The notes: a model not told the origin generated them from the letters alone. Positions 1 through 8,082 are shown, counted from the stretch's first letter. The stretch: 60,351 bases of DNA from RGIG1995 sp045126815 (GCA_045126815.1 JBGVPD010000071.1:1-60351); one strand, 5' to 3'. Made by a program: numbers and translations.

Positions 1-14
1 GCGTGCATACTCCT

Positions 15-93
15 GCGGCTTGATGAGATGCAACACTTCGTGTTGATGATATGCAATTCCTTCGGAATTGATGAGATACAAGGCTTCGCCTTG
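15..93. repeat. Array of small hairpins with compensated stems
   Basis: Three consecutive perfect hairpins lie at 31-45, 54-70 and 79-93. Each has the loop TTC, outer bases CAA...TTG and a different core (CAACAC, CAATTCC, CAAGGC), and the 3' arm is always the exact reverse complement. They are joined by 8-nt spacers of the form ATGAKATR. A fourth right arm (15-22) lies at the left edge, so the array probably continues outside the window. Conserved shape with changed sequence points to selection for, or copying of, a structure. The third hairpin overlaps the -35 box of the next gene. Confidence 0.8.
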
Positions 94-119
94 ATTTGTA
101 TGCAGAAAAGTGATATAAT
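91..119 (+). promoter_or_regulatory. SigA-type promoter of the methyltransferase gene
   Basis: A -35 box TTGATT (91-96) and a perfect -10 TATAAT (114-119) are separated by 17 nt. The -35 box includes the 3' arm of the last hairpin of the upstream array. Confidence 0.7.
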
Positions 120-156
120 CTGTTCGAAAAACAAGAATTTGACGGAGGATTTTTAT

Positions 157-1029
157 ATGAATACTATATGGTCAACGTATGTACAAAGTATAGGTACATT
201 ATATGACTCTCGTGTTTTAAGATTTTCAGATACGTTTAAAAATAAATACACCAATGCATTTAGCATCGATGATAAAACAAAGCTGTTAGAAATTGGTTGC
301 GGACCAGGAGCTCTTGCGGAATCTCTGGCAAGGTGGTATCCTTGTGTACAAATACATGGCATAGATAGGGATTCTAATTTTATTGAGTTTGCAAGAAAAA
401 CAGCACCACATATCGAATTCGCTGAAGGCGATGCTACAGAATTACCATTTAAAAGCAATACATTTGATGTAACAATTTCAAATACAGTTGCAGAACATAT
501 TGAGCCAGCGAAATTTTACGGTGAACAATATCGTGTTTTAAAAGAAAATGGAGTCTGTTTAGTTTTGTCTGCCAGAAAAGGAATTAATATATCAGCCCAG
601 TGCATAAGGGAAGAATCGGATTTAGAAAAAGAGATATGGAAACGAGTTGATAAATATTTCAATGAAATCAATAAAAAATATGCAGTATGTGCATATCCAC
701 AAAGTGAGATGGAAATGCCATTATGTATGGAACAGTATGGATTTAGGAATGTAACAGTGGACTACATTACCATTAATTTAACGCCTGATAATCCAATTTA
801 CCCAAAAGAAATGGCATATGCTATGATAAATGCAAACAGAAAGTGTGCAGTAGATAATGTTGAGAGCTTAAGACAAATTAGTAATGGAATAGTGAGTGGT
901 TCGGAGATTGAAGAACTGAAACACATTGTTAACTCGAAATATGATAAGCGGATTGAATTATATAACAAAGGTATCAAACAATGGGACACAAACGTATCTG
1001 TAACTATGATAATGCGAGGTGTCAAATAA
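157..1029 (+). CDS. Class I SAM-dependent methyltransferase
   Basis: A 290-residue Rossmann-fold methyltransferase of the Methyltransf_11 type, likely acting on a small molecule. Motif I reads LLEIGCGPGALAESLA, followed by the acidic GIDRD end of strand 2 and the DATELPF / FDVTISNTVAEHIEP segment that lines the SAM pocket. The start at 157 is chosen because GGAGG (144-148) sits 8 nt upstream; the frame stays open back to 28, but that part lies in the hairpin array and promoter. The gene is monocistronic between its own promoter and a strong terminator. The substrate cannot be told; the C-terminal third has no motif I recognise. With the hairpin array upstream, it may be an accessory gene rather than core. 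Confidence 0.85.
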   Translation: MNTIWSTYVQSIGTLYDSRVLRFSDTFKNKYTNAFSIDDKTKLLEIGCGPGALAESLARWYPCVQIHGIDRDSNFIEFARKTAPHIEFAEGDATELPFKSNTFDVTISNTVAEHIEPAKFYGEQYRVLKENGVCLVLSARKGINISAQCIREESDLEKEIWKRVDKYFNEINKKYAVCAYPQSEMEMPLCMEQYGFRNVTVDYITINLTPDNPIYPKEMAYAMINANRKCAVDNVESLRQISNGIVSGSEIEELKHIVNSKYDKRIELYNKGIKQWDTNVSVTMIMRGVK

Positions 1030-1138
1030 AACGCCTTATTAAGTTCAATAAATTTCAATTTGTTGAACAGCGCTGCCACAATACTTTTGGTCGTTTTTAC
1101 CCCCTACTTATACACCGTTTAGTCGTTCTTTCGCAAAT

Positions 1139-1172
1139 AAAAAATCCGTTCACAAAAGTGAACGGATTTTTT
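1139..1172 (+). terminator. Intrinsic terminator after the methyltransferase gene
   Basis: A 13-bp perfect stem (AAAATCCGTTCAC / GTGAACGGATTTT) closes an AAAA loop and is followed by T residues. Confidence 0.9.
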
Positions 1173-1216
1173 GTGTTATTAGTCAAGATTTTCTAATGAA
1201 TAATTGTGATTATCCC

Positions 1217-1245
1217 TTGTAGATACAACGTTGATATGATATAAT
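1217..1245 (+). promoter_or_regulatory. Promoter of the phosphatase gene
   Basis: TTGTAG (1217-1222) and TATAAT (1240-1245) with a 17-nt spacer, about 30 nt upstream of the start codon. Confidence 0.6.
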
Positions 1246-1277
1246 AATTTACAGTTACAGAAATGGAGATATAAAGT

Positions 1278-1730
1278 ATGATAAAGATCCTATTTGTTTG
1301 CCACGGCAATATATGCAGGAGTCCTATGGCGGAATTTTTGTTGAAAAAGCTTGTATCGGATAAAGGAGTAGCTGATAAGTTTTTGATTGAATCGGCGGCA
1401 ACTTCGACCGAAGAACTAGGCAATCCCATACACTACGGTACAAGACAGGTACTTAAAAAATATAATATTGATTTTTCAAACAAAAGAGCAAGGCAGATAA
1501 ACAGTTCTGATTATGAAAAATACGATTACATAATCGGAATGGACAGATATAATATGCGCAATATGATCAGAGTTTTCGGTGAGGATAAGCAAAATAAGTT
1601 ATCTCTTTTGCTCGATTATACGGATGAACCGAGAGACGTTGCTGATCCTTGGTATACGGGAGATTTTTCTGCAACTGAAGAAGACGTATTAAACGGCTGC
1701 GCTGCTTTTTTGGAAAAATTAAATATATGA
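1278..1730 (+). CDS. Low-molecular-weight protein tyrosine phosphatase
   Basis: A 150-residue LMW-PTP, the usual length of the family (YwlE, Wzb, PtpA). The N-terminal P-loop is CHGNICRSP, the C-X5-R-S signature with catalytic Cys and Arg. The general acid Asp is in the late DPWYTGDF motif, where LMW-PTPs carry DP. The protein is cytosolic and removes phosphate from phosphotyrosine or, in the YwlE branch, from phosphoarginine. Residues alone do not decide between the two, and no tyrosine kinase or McsB gene is nearby. It has its own promoter, and the next gene has a separate one, so it is probably monocistronic. Confidence 0.93.
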   Translation: MIKILFVCHGNICRSPMAEFLLKKLVSDKGVADKFLIESAATSTEELGNPIHYGTRQVLKKYNIDFSNKRARQINSSDYEKYDYIIGMDRYNMRNMIRVFGEDKQNKLSLLLDYTDEPRDVADPWYTGDFSATEEDVLNGCAAFLEKLNI

Positions 1731-1743
1731 TAATAAATACGTA

Positions 1744-1772
1744 TTGAAATAACAATATTTTGTTTGTATAAT
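1744..1772 (+). promoter_or_regulatory. Promoter of the AI-2E-type permease gene
   Basis: TTGAAA (1744-1749) and TATAAT (1767-1772), spacer 17 nt. Confidence 0.7.
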
Positions 1773-1806
1773 TAACTGTAGTTAAAGAATGAAAGGCGAG
1801 ATGTGT

Positions 1807-3018
1807 ATGAATTCTGACGTAAAAAAAGTATTGAAAATATGCGGGTGCATATTTTTGCTGTTTTTATGTATATTTTACTGGCAAACTTTTGTCACGTTTT
1901 TGGGAGTAGCGTTGTCGGCGGCGTCTCCGTTAATACTTGGCGGAGTGGTTGCTTTTATAGTAAATATTTTGATGTCAAAATACGAGAAGTGGTTCTTTGC
2001 GAAAACAAAAAAGAAGATAGTTTTAAAGATCAGACGTCCGATATGTATGATTTTGGCTTTCTTAACGGCGATTGTTGTTTTGGCGGTTATAATATATTTG
2101 GTAGTTCCTCAGCTTATTTCTTGTATTAACGTAATCATAGCGTTTTTTAAGACAATTCCCGGCTATATAAGCGAGTTTGTTGTGAAGGCAAAAGAGTGGG
2201 ATTTCATACCTGAAAAAGTGTTGGTAACATTATCAAGTATAGATTGGGAGTCAAGAATAACACAGTTTGCAGAATGGATGAGTTCAGGTGTTGGAGACGT
2301 CGTGAACACTCTTGCAAAGACGGTTATGGGTATCGTGTCAGGTATAATAACGACGGTGATCGGACTTATATTCTCGATATATCTTTTGCTTGATAAAGAT
2401 AGACTCAAAAGACAGTTTAAGAAAATTGCAAAAACTTATACACCTAAAAAAGTACACGAAAAAGTATTTTATTTTGTAGCTGTATTGAATGACAGTTTCA
2501 GAAGATTTATTGTAGGTCAGATTTCGGAAGCTTTGATAATCGGATTGTTGTGTACTTTTGGAATGATGATATTCCGTTTTCCGTATGCTACGATGATAGG
2601 TGCGCTTATAGCGGTTACGGCATTGATTCCGATAGCGGGTGCATATATAGGTGCAATTACGGGTGCTATTGTTATTCTGACGGTGTCACCCATAAAAGCT
2701 CTTTGGTTTTTGGTGTTTATACTTGTCTTACAACAGCTTGAGGGAAATATAATATATCCCCGTGTTGTAGGTTCATCTTTGGGATTGCCGGGAATATGGG
2801 TTTTGGCAGCAGTAACCATAGGCGGCGGATGTTTCGGAATTTTGGGAATGCTTATCGGAGTACCTCTTACTTCGGCAGTGTATAGGATAATAACCGAAGA
2901 CACAAGAAAGAAAGCGGTTTTGGAAGAAAAAAACGTTATTAAAGAACCATTACCCGAGAGTGAAGGCGAAAACGACAAAATAGACGAAGAAGAGCCTCAA
3001 AATTTGGAAAAAAACTAA
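1807..3018 (+). CDS. AI-2E family transporter (YtvI/PerM-like permease)
   Basis: A 403-residue polytopic membrane protein of the AI-2E/PerM family. Hydrophobic segments occur at both ends, with a central soluble stretch around residues 130-220. The C-terminal half has the family-typical FRRFIVGQISEALIIGLL and long Gly-rich segments near LPGIWVLAAVTIGGG. The tail is acidic and hydrophilic. Members have been linked to quorum-signal export, sodium/proton exchange or spore functions, so the substrate is not fixed. ATG 1807 is preferred because AAAGGCGAG (1792-1800) is spaced well for it; upstream ATGs at 1789 and 1801 are too close to or inside that site. Confidence 0.9.
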   Translation: MNSDVKKVLKICGCIFLLFLCIFYWQTFVTFLGVALSAASPLILGGVVAFIVNILMSKYEKWFFAKTKKKIVLKIRRPICMILAFLTAIVVLAVIIYLVVPQLISCINVIIAFFKTIPGYISEFVVKAKEWDFIPEKVLVTLSSIDWESRITQFAEWMSSGVGDVVNTLAKTVMGIVSGIITTVIGLIFSIYLLLDKDRLKRQFKKIAKTYTPKKVHEKVFYFVAVLNDSFRRFIVGQISEALIIGLLCTFGMMIFRFPYATMIGALIAVTALIPIAGAYIGAITGAIVILTVSPIKALWFLVFILVLQQLEGNIIYPRVVGSSLGLPGIWVLAAVTIGGGCFGILGMLIGVPLTSAVYRIITEDTRKKAVLEEKNVIKEPLPESEGENDKIDEEEPQNLEKN

Positions 3019-3028
3019 AAAATGTACA

Positions 3029-3057
3029 TTGACATTTTTATATAAATAGGCTATATT
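3029..3057 (+). promoter_or_regulatory. Promoter of the DUF1292 gene
   Basis: Perfect TTGACA (3029-3034), 17-nt spacer, TATATT (3052-3057). Confidence 0.75.
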
Positions 3058-3098
3058 TATATTGTGACAGAAATAAAATTAAGCGAGGTAAGATTACG

Positions 3099-3395
3099 AT
3101 GGCAGAAGAATTTATGGGTGATGAAATATTCACATTGACAGATGAAGAGGGAAATGAAAGCGAATTTGAACTTATTGCAAGTCAGGAAATAGACGGAACT
3201 ACTTACGTAGCTCTCGTTCCTTACGATGCAGCAAAGAAAGACGATGCAGAACAAGAGTACGTTGTATTGAAGCTTATTGCAGACGAAAACGGCGAAGATC
3301 TTTTGGTTACTATCGATGATGACGATGAATTTGAAAAGGTAGCTGAAATATTTGAGGATATGCTTTTCGATGAAATCGATTATGATGCAAACTGA
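3099..3395 (+). CDS. DUF1292 family protein (YrzB-like)
   Basis: A 98-residue strongly acidic protein of the DUF1292 (YrzB) family, recognised from the order EIFTLTDEEGNESEFELI, then YVALVPYD, then EYVVLKL and the acidic C-terminal helix around FEKVAEIFEDMLFDEIDY. The family is near-universal in Firmicutes and usually sits downstream of alaS/yrrK; here alaS is 27 kb away, so the usual linkage is broken. The function is unknown. It has its own strong promoter and is followed by the structured RNA at 3500. Confidence 0.9.
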   Translation: MAEEFMGDEIFTLTDEEGNESEFELIASQEIDGTTYVALVPYDAAKKDDAEQEYVVLKLIADENGEDLLVTIDDDDEFEKVAEIFEDMLFDEIDYDAN

Positions 3396-3499
3396 TCTTT
3401 GTGTCAAATAATTACAGTAATCAAAAAATATTTTTTGCATACTATAATAATATTCCTGCTTTGTTTGTGATAAACGGGTAATTAAACCCACAAATCATT

Positions 3500-3708
3500 A
3501 AAGGAGCCTGTGTTTTGGTATGGGGAATGCAGACCTCCCTTTGTGTGCCTGTTATTATTCACGCATGCAAAAGGACGTTGGTAGCACAAACTATCGAATA
3601 GGGCACCGCCTTGCACATGCAGGGTTGCTTAATTTCCGTTTACACGGCCCGGTGGGGCTTATATGGCGCTCGGTTAAAGAAATTTAGCCGAGCGTTATTT
3701 TTTGAAAA
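3500..3708 (+). ncRNA. ssrS: Structured non-coding RNA, probably 6S RNA
   Basis: A ~200-nt untranslated unit lies between a TATAAT at 3443-3448 and an intrinsic terminator, and the next gene is on the other strand, so it is not a leader. It can fold as a rod: GCCTGTGT near 3508 pairs with ACACGGC near 3648, then CCCT...TGTG...TGCC pairs with GGCA...CACA...AGGG, leaving large internal bubbles and a terminal domain. A rod with a central bubble and this length fit 6S RNA, which binds the SigA holoenzyme by imitating an open promoter. No tmRNA, SRP or RNase P core motif is visible. A separate hairpin (3461-3497) precedes it. The identity is a judgement from shape. Confidence 0.55.
3666..3705 (+). 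terminator. Terminator of the structured RNA
   Basis: A 10-bp stem (CGCTCGG... at 667-676 with ...CCGAGCG at 685-694) is followed by TTATTTTTT. Confidence 0.9.
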
Positions 3709-3716
3709 TATAAAAA

Positions 3717-3800
3717 CAAGAGAGTTAGTGTGCTTCGCATACTAACTCTCTATTGTATTTAACAAAAACCCTCTCCGAACTTTAGTTTGGAGAGGGAAAG
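3717..3800 (-). terminator. Two hairpins ending the SPFH gene
   Basis: Reading the minus strand from the SPFH stop, the first stem (3769-3796, CCCTCTCC arms, 4-nt loop) runs into TTTTTG. A second long stem (3720-3750, GAGAGTTAGT arms) runs into TGTTTTT. Both look like intrinsic terminators; the second may also stop the ncRNA from the other side. Confidence 0.75.
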
Positions 3801-3810
3801 TTTTATGAAA

Positions 3811-4734
3811 TTATTTATCTGATTTCATAAGCTCTGAAGCGGAAGTTGCAAGACCGGCGAGAGATTGAATTTCGCTGGGAATAATAATTTTGGTTGCATT
3901 TCCGTTTGCCGCTTCAACAAAAGCTTCAAGACCTTTTAATGCTACGATTTCTTTTGTAGGAGAAGCTTCATTAAGCATTCTTATACCGGCAGCGTTTGCT
4001 TCCTGAATTTTGAGGATAGCCTCTGCTTCACCGGCAGCTTCAAGTATTTTTGTTTCTTTTTGAGCTTCTGCCTCGAGAATGGCCGCTTGTTTCTTTGCTT
4101 CGGCTTCAAGAATCATAGACTGTTTTCTACCCTCGGAAACAAGGATCTGTGAGTTCTTTTCGCCTTCTGCACGCAAGATAAGCTCACGGCGTTCACGCTC
4201 GGCTTTCATCTGTTTTTCCATAGCGTCTTGAATTTCTTTGGGAGGGATAATGTTTTTAAGCTCAACTCTGTTAACCTTAATACCCCAAGGGTCTGTAGCT
4301 TCATCAAGGATAGCGCGCATTTTTGTGTTTATGATATCTCTTGAAGTAAGTGTTGAGTCGAGTTCAAGCTCACCAATAATGTTACGCAACGTCGTTGCGG
4401 TAAGGTTTTCAATAGCCGCAATAGGATTTGTAACACCGTAGGTGTAGAGTTTGCAGTCTGTAATTTGATAGAATATAACGGTATCTATCTGCATTCTAAC
4501 GTTATCTTTTGTAATAACCGGCTGAGGCGGGAAGTCTGCTACCTGTTCCATAAGAGTTACCTTTTTTGCAACTCTGAAAAGGAAAGGAATCTTGAAGTGA
4601 AGTCCCGTATGCCACGTTGTATGGTATGCTCCCAAACGTTCAACAACGAAGCCGTATGCCTGAGGAACGATGTGTATGTTGTTGATGATGATAAGAATTA
4701 CAACAACAGCTAAACCAATAAGAAGACCATTCAT
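3811..4734 (-). CDS. SPFH/band-7 membrane protein (stomatin-like, QmcA/FloT class)
   Basis: A 307-residue stomatin-like protein. A single N-terminal membrane segment (residues 2-20) leads into the SPFH domain (VPQAYGFVVERLGAY... through VELKNIIPPKEIQDAMEKQM). A long Ala/Glu coiled coil follows (about 175-245, repeated EAEAKKQAAI-type units), then a short conserved tail. Such proteins oligomerise on membranes and organise microdomains or protease partners. It lies 19 nt downstream of an NfeD gene, the classic NfeD-SPFH pairing. Length and layout match the paraslipin/QmcA branch, not the longer FloT. Confidence 0.92.
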   Translation of the reverse strand: MNGLLIGLAVVVILIIINNIHIVPQAYGFVVERLGAYHTTWHTGLHFKIPFLFRVAKKVTLMEQVADFPPQPVITKDNVRMQIDTVIFYQITDCKLYTYGVTNPIAAIENLTATTLRNIIGELELDSTLTSRDIINTKMRAILDEATDPWGIKVNRVELKNIIPPKEIQDAMEKQMKAERERRELILRAEGEKNSQILVSEGRKQSMILEAEAKKQAAILEAEAQKETKILEAAGEAEAILKIQEANAAGIRMLNEASPTKEIVALKGLEAFVEAANGNATKIIIPSEIQSLAGLATSASELMKSDK

Positions 4735-4753
4735 AAAAATATACCTCCGATAA

Positions 4754-5200
4754 TTATTTTTTTATGCAAATAAGCTTTACGCCTCTTATTTCTTTTATTA
4801 TAACAATATCTCCTTTTTCCAATACAACGTTTGGATCATCTGAGATAGCTGACCACTCTTTACCCCAAACTTTTACACAACCCGAGCCTTCTATGTTGTT
4901 AACTTTTTCGGTAACGATACCTTCTTTACCAATAACCGAATCAAGATTTGTGGCAACTAATGGGCTTTTTTTGATTGCTTTTTTGAATATGGTGGTTGAC
5001 AGTGTAACCAATATAAACGCAACTGCAAAGAAAACCAAAACTTGTACCCAAATCGCTACTTCAAAAGGCAGCAGAGAAAGTATAAGTGAAACACAACCTG
5101 CAGGGATAAACCATATAGTAACGAGATCGGCTGTGTTTGCTTCAATAAAAACGGCGATCAGTGTAATTGCCGTCCAAATATAAGGCATATATTGCATCAT
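4754..5200 (-). CDS. NfeD family protein (short form)
   Basis: A 148-residue NfeD1b-type protein: three or four hydrophobic helices (residues 5-75), then a C-terminal OB-like beta barrel (about 85-148) beginning around LDSVIGKEGIVTEKV. The long NfeD serine-protease domain is absent, as expected for the short form. It is the first gene of a two-gene operon with the SPFH partner, behind a good minus-strand promoter. The pair probably shapes membrane domains or regulates a membrane protease. AGGAGG precedes the double ATG at 5200. Confidence 0.88.
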   Translation of the reverse strand: MMQYMPYIWTAITLIAVFIEANTADLVTIWFIPAGCVSLILSLLPFEVAIWVQVLVFFAVAFILVTLSTTIFKKAIKKSPLVATNLDSVIGKEGIVTEKVNNIEGSGCVKVWGKEWSAISDDPNVVLEKGDIVIIKEIRGVKLICIKK

Positions 5201-5237
5201 ACGCGTAATCCTCCTGTATAAACTATTCGTCTATATT

Positions 5238-5266
5238 ATTATAGCATATTTTCGGTATAATGTAAA
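5238..5266 (-). promoter_or_regulatory. Promoter of the NfeD-SPFH operon
   Basis: On the minus strand TTTACA (5266-5261) and TATAAT (5243-5238) are 17 nt apart. Confidence 0.7.
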
Positions 5267-5340
5267 TAATATTAGAAATAGAAATAACATAACAAAATTT
5301 GTAGCAAATATACAAATTTTTTTGGGGGAGAGAAAATTTA

Positions 5341-5369
5341 TTGACAAAAGAATAATCCTTTGTTATAAT
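5341..5369 (+). promoter_or_regulatory. Consensus SigA promoter of the ACP gene
   Basis: Perfect TTGACA (5341-5346), 17-nt spacer, perfect TATAAT (5364-5369). The leader to the ACP start is about 125 nt and holds no structure I can name. Confidence 0.9.
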
Positions 5370-5502
5370 TGGGAATAAAGTCGAATATTGTTTCGGCGAT
5401 ATATTTGTAATGATTGAAACAGCCGTGTTTTCCGATGTAAATACGGCATATATGTTTCTTACAAAAATAACATCCACTATGACATCGGGAATGGAGAATT
5501 AT

Positions 5503-5733
5503 ATGTTTGAAAAAGTAAAAGAAATGTTAGAAGAAGCTTTGCAGATTAACCCCGACGAGATATCACTTAAGAGTGAGCTTGTGGGCGACCTTGGAATTAA
5601 CTCTCTTGAACTTGCAGATTTGGTTCTTACATGCGAAGAAAAATTTGATATTGAAATTAATGACGAAGACATTCACAAATTTGTTACCGTAGGTGACGTT
5701 GTAAACTACCTTTCGGAAGCAGTTGGAGAATAA
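5503..5733 (+). CDS. acpP: Acyl carrier protein
   Basis: A 76-residue acidic four-helix acyl carrier protein. The phosphopantetheine attachment serine is in GDLGINSLELADL. The usual Asp before this Ser (DSL) is Asn here, an uncommon change. The protein carries acyl thioesters for fatty-acid or related synthesis after modification by a holo-ACP synthase. ATG 5503 is chosen because GGAG (5493-5496) lies 6 nt upstream and the product then has the normal ACP length; the open frame back to 5410 would add an unlikely N-terminus. No fab genes are adjacent, so it could be a specialised ACP. Confidence 0.9.
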   Translation: MFEKVKEMLEEALQINPDEISLKSELVGDLGINSLELADLVLTCEEKFDIEINDEDIHKFVTVGDVVNYLSEAVGE

Positions 5734-5753
5734 AATTACAATTTGATTTTTAT

Positions 5754-5790
5754 GGACAGCGGACAGTTTTTGTCATGCTGTCCTAATGTT
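5754..5790 (+). terminator. Terminator after the ACP gene
   Basis: GGACAGC (5754-5760) pairs with GCTGTCC (5777-5783); an inner GACAG/GTC extension is possible. The T tract is interrupted. Confidence 0.6.
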
Positions 5791-5860
5791 TCTTATTATC
5801 TTTTTAGTAAATTTTGGAAAGTATCGTTTGTTTTAAGATTTTGTTGAGGGAAGTGATCGT

Positions 5861-6472
5861 ATGGGCAAGTTTTTCGCATCGTTTGGCGTTGTATTGTTTG
5901 TCGTATTTATTTTAGGCGTTATATGGGTAATTTACTCAAGAATTACGGCAAAAAAAATAATGCAAAAAGGAAGAAATAAAATAGGATTTGCTTTCAATTA
6001 TCTCAGCTTAAGATTTAGTAGATTGAACACTATAAAGGACGTAAAGCTCATCGTCAGAAATCCTAATGCCGTAGGCGGAAGGTACGTTTCGGATATTGGC
6101 TTGGTTTTTGTAAACAGAGGCGGTATATTTGTTATTGACAGCGTTCGCGGATCGGGCTTTGTTGATATAAATGAAGGCGGAAAATGGAACAGAATTATAA
6201 ATGACAAATTTTACACTTTTGACGATCCTTTTATCAAAAATACCCAAAGAGTAAAAGATATGAAGACTTTTTTACGAGACGAGGGTGTAGAAAACATACC
6301 AGTACATAATATAGTATTGTTTACGGGAAGAACGGTGAAGTTCTCAAAGCATCTAAACGGACTTATAACGGCTAATGAATTAACTCCGTTTATGATAGAT
6401 CTAAACAAGGATAGATTTCTTTCTTACAAAGAAATAAGAGACGTTATCAAGCTTATAAAAAGCAAACAGTAA
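5861..6472 (+). CDS. Membrane-anchored NERD-domain protein
   Basis: A 203-residue protein with one N-terminal membrane segment (residues 5-27) and a NERD (nuclease-related) domain, seen in GRYVSDIGLVFVNRGGIFVIDSVRGSGFV, then W and a distal FIKNTQRVKDMKTFL helix. NERD domains share the core of restriction-like nucleases (D...E-x-K). Here the Asp (SDIG) is present, but the E-x-K position reads D-S-V, so the catalytic Lys looks lost and nuclease activity is doubtful. Its role is unknown. It is monocistronic with a terminator shared with the convergent gene. Confidence 0.75.
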   Translation: MGKFFASFGVVLFVVFILGVIWVIYSRITAKKIMQKGRNKIGFAFNYLSLRFSRLNTIKDVKLIVRNPNAVGGRYVSDIGLVFVNRGGIFVIDSVRGSGFVDINEGGKWNRIINDKFYTFDDPFIKNTQRVKDMKTFLRDEGVENIPVHNIVLFTGRTVKFSKHLNGLITANELTPFMIDLNKDRFLSYKEIRDVIKLIKSKQ

Positions 6473-6478
6473 AAACAA

Positions 6479-6516
6479 AAAGCTATGTGTTAGTACACAC
6501 ATAGCTTTATTTTTTT
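6479..6516. terminator. Bidirectional terminator
   Basis: A 12-bp perfect stem (AAAGCTATGTGT at 6479-6490 with its complement at 6497-6508), with T-rich flanks on both strands, separates two convergent genes. Confidence 0.85.
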
Positions 6517-7298
6517 GAAAACTTTTTTTGAATTATAAATGATGTGATTAACCAAATCACAACGGAAGAACAAAGGATTGATACGACTGTTCTTACCGTA
6601 TTCATAAAGAAATCGATGTTTAAAATCATAGTAAGAGTGTCGTTGAAAAATGATCCCATAAATTTATCAGGTGAAAAAGGGAAGAAAAGATAGTGCATAT
6701 ATTCCCACAGTGTGCTGAAAAAAGTGTCGAAAGAAAAGTTTGATATACCTGATTTGATAATTACAAACAGTAAAAATAAGATAATAACCGTGATTAGTCC
6801 CAGTATCGAATACAAAGAATAATTAAAAATGTATTCTTTCGTTTTTCTGCGGTTAAATACGATGTAAATACCCAAGAGAACAAACAATATGAAGATAACG
6901 GCAGTTATATATTTAATGTTCAAGAAAAGCAGTTTTACATCTTGCATATGTTCGACCGATTCGTCTGAAAAAATGTTAATGTCGTCCCTTATTATTCCGT
7001 TTAACACAACTCCGTCCATTTGCAAAGCGAAACTGTCTTTTTTGTCGGATAGAAAATCGGTAATGTGTTCTATTATATCATCGACCTGAGCGCTTGTAAA
7101 TTTTGCCGTTTTGTTTCTGTCTCCGCCGATATATCTAACGTATAGGTACTCGTTTTCATCGGGATATGAATTACATTTTATAAACTGATTTTTATAGTAT
7201 GTTTTGGAGTTTGATATAAAAACAGCGGGAAGGGATATTGAAAGTAATATCAAACATAAAGTAAAGAGTATGACCGAAAATTTATTCAAGACTTTCAT
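6507..7298 (-). CDS. DUF1461 / TIGR01906 integral membrane protein
   Basis: A 263-residue membrane protein of the TIGR01906 family: an N-terminal helix (residues 7-30), an extracellular loop of about 100 residues, then the family hallmark FSDESVEHMQDVKLLF just before the second of four further helices (about 127-255). The function is unknown. It is the last gene of a four-gene minus-strand operon (cyclophilin, deoC, DUF554, this gene), 45 nt after the DUF554 gene. Confidence 0.8.
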   Translation of the reverse strand: MKVLNKFSVILFTLCLILLSISLPAVFISNSKTYYKNQFIKCNSYPDENEYLYVRYIGGDRNKTAKFTSAQVDDIIEHITDFLSDKKDSFALQMDGVVLNGIIRDDINIFSDESVEHMQDVKLLFLNIKYITAVIFILFVLLGIYIVFNRRKTKEYIFNYSLYSILGLITVIILFLLFVIIKSGISNFSFDTFFSTLWEYMHYLFFPFSPDKFMGSFFNDTLTMILNIDFFMNTVRTVVSILCSSVVIWLITSFIIQKKFSKK

Positions 7299-7343
7299 TT
7301 ATCCTTATCCCCCTTTTTTGTGTTGTTTTTGCTTTATAAATCG

Positions 7344-8063
7344 TTATGCGATAAATGCCCATATTACAGCTATAATTATAGAGGGCAGCATATTTGCGAC
7401 TTTGACAGAATTTTTACGCAAAAGGTTAAGACCGACACAAAAGATCAATATTGAGCCGGTGAGCGAAAGATTATGTAATGCGACTTCTGTCATATAAGGC
7501 TGAATGAGCTTTGCTGTAAGGGTAAATCCACCTTGCAGTATTAATACGGGAATAGCTGAAAAAACGCAGCCTTTACCCATAGATGATGTCATTACGATTA
7601 TTATAATGAAGTCCAAAAGAGATTTTATAAGAAGTATAGAATAATCGCCGAAAATACCGTCTTGAATTGAACCGACGACAGTCATGGCGCCCACGCATAC
7701 GGTGATGGAGGCGCTGACAAAACCGTCAACGAACATATTGTCTTTTTTGTTTCCGCTTTTTCGCTTCAGCCATTCGGCGAAACGTTCGATTAATCCGTCA
7801 ATATTAATTAATTCGCCGATTAAAGTACCCAAAGCAAAACTGACTATCATCATAAGAGTACCGCTGCTTGAAAGTGTACCGTCGTTCTGTACGGACATTA
7901 TTTTTTCGAGAGCGCCGCTGAGTCCTATGAACATTACGCATATACCCGTTGATTTTATCAGGGCGTTTTGCAGATTTTCTTTGAGGAATTTCCCGAACAG
8001 TCTTCCGATAATTCCGCCAAGCAATATGGCTAAAGTGTTTATAATCGTTCCAAGTCCTATCAT
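7344..8063 (-). CDS. DUF554 family membrane protein (YdfK/YqgA-like)
   Basis: A 239-residue membrane protein with about seven hydrophobic helices. It starts with the family pattern MIGLGTIINTLAILLGGIIG, followed by a cytosolic stretch (FAEWLKRKSGNKK) and the VCVGAMTVVGSIQDG segment typical of DUF554. The transport or channel function is not established. It lies 19 nt downstream of deoC in the same operon. Confidence 0.85.
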   Translation of the reverse strand: MIGLGTIINTLAILLGGIIGRLFGKFLKENLQNALIKSTGICVMFIGLSGALEKIMSVQNDGTLSSSGTLMMIVSFALGTLIGELINIDGLIERFAEWLKRKSGNKKDNMFVDGFVSASITVCVGAMTVVGSIQDGIFGDYSILLIKSLLDFIIIIVMTSSMGKGCVFSAIPVLILQGGFTLTAKLIQPYMTEVALHNLSLTGSILIFCVGLNLLRKNSVKVANMLPSIIIAVIWAFIA

Positions 8064-8082
8064 AATCTTTACCTAACAAATT

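Noticed and set aside
28..156. N-terminal extension of the methyltransferase
   Set aside because: This part runs through the hairpin array and the promoter; the start at 157 has the only good ribosome site.
5410..5502. N-terminal extension of the ACP
   Set aside because: The open frame upstream of 5503 lacks a ribosome site and would add 31 residues not seen in ACPs; it is treated as leader.
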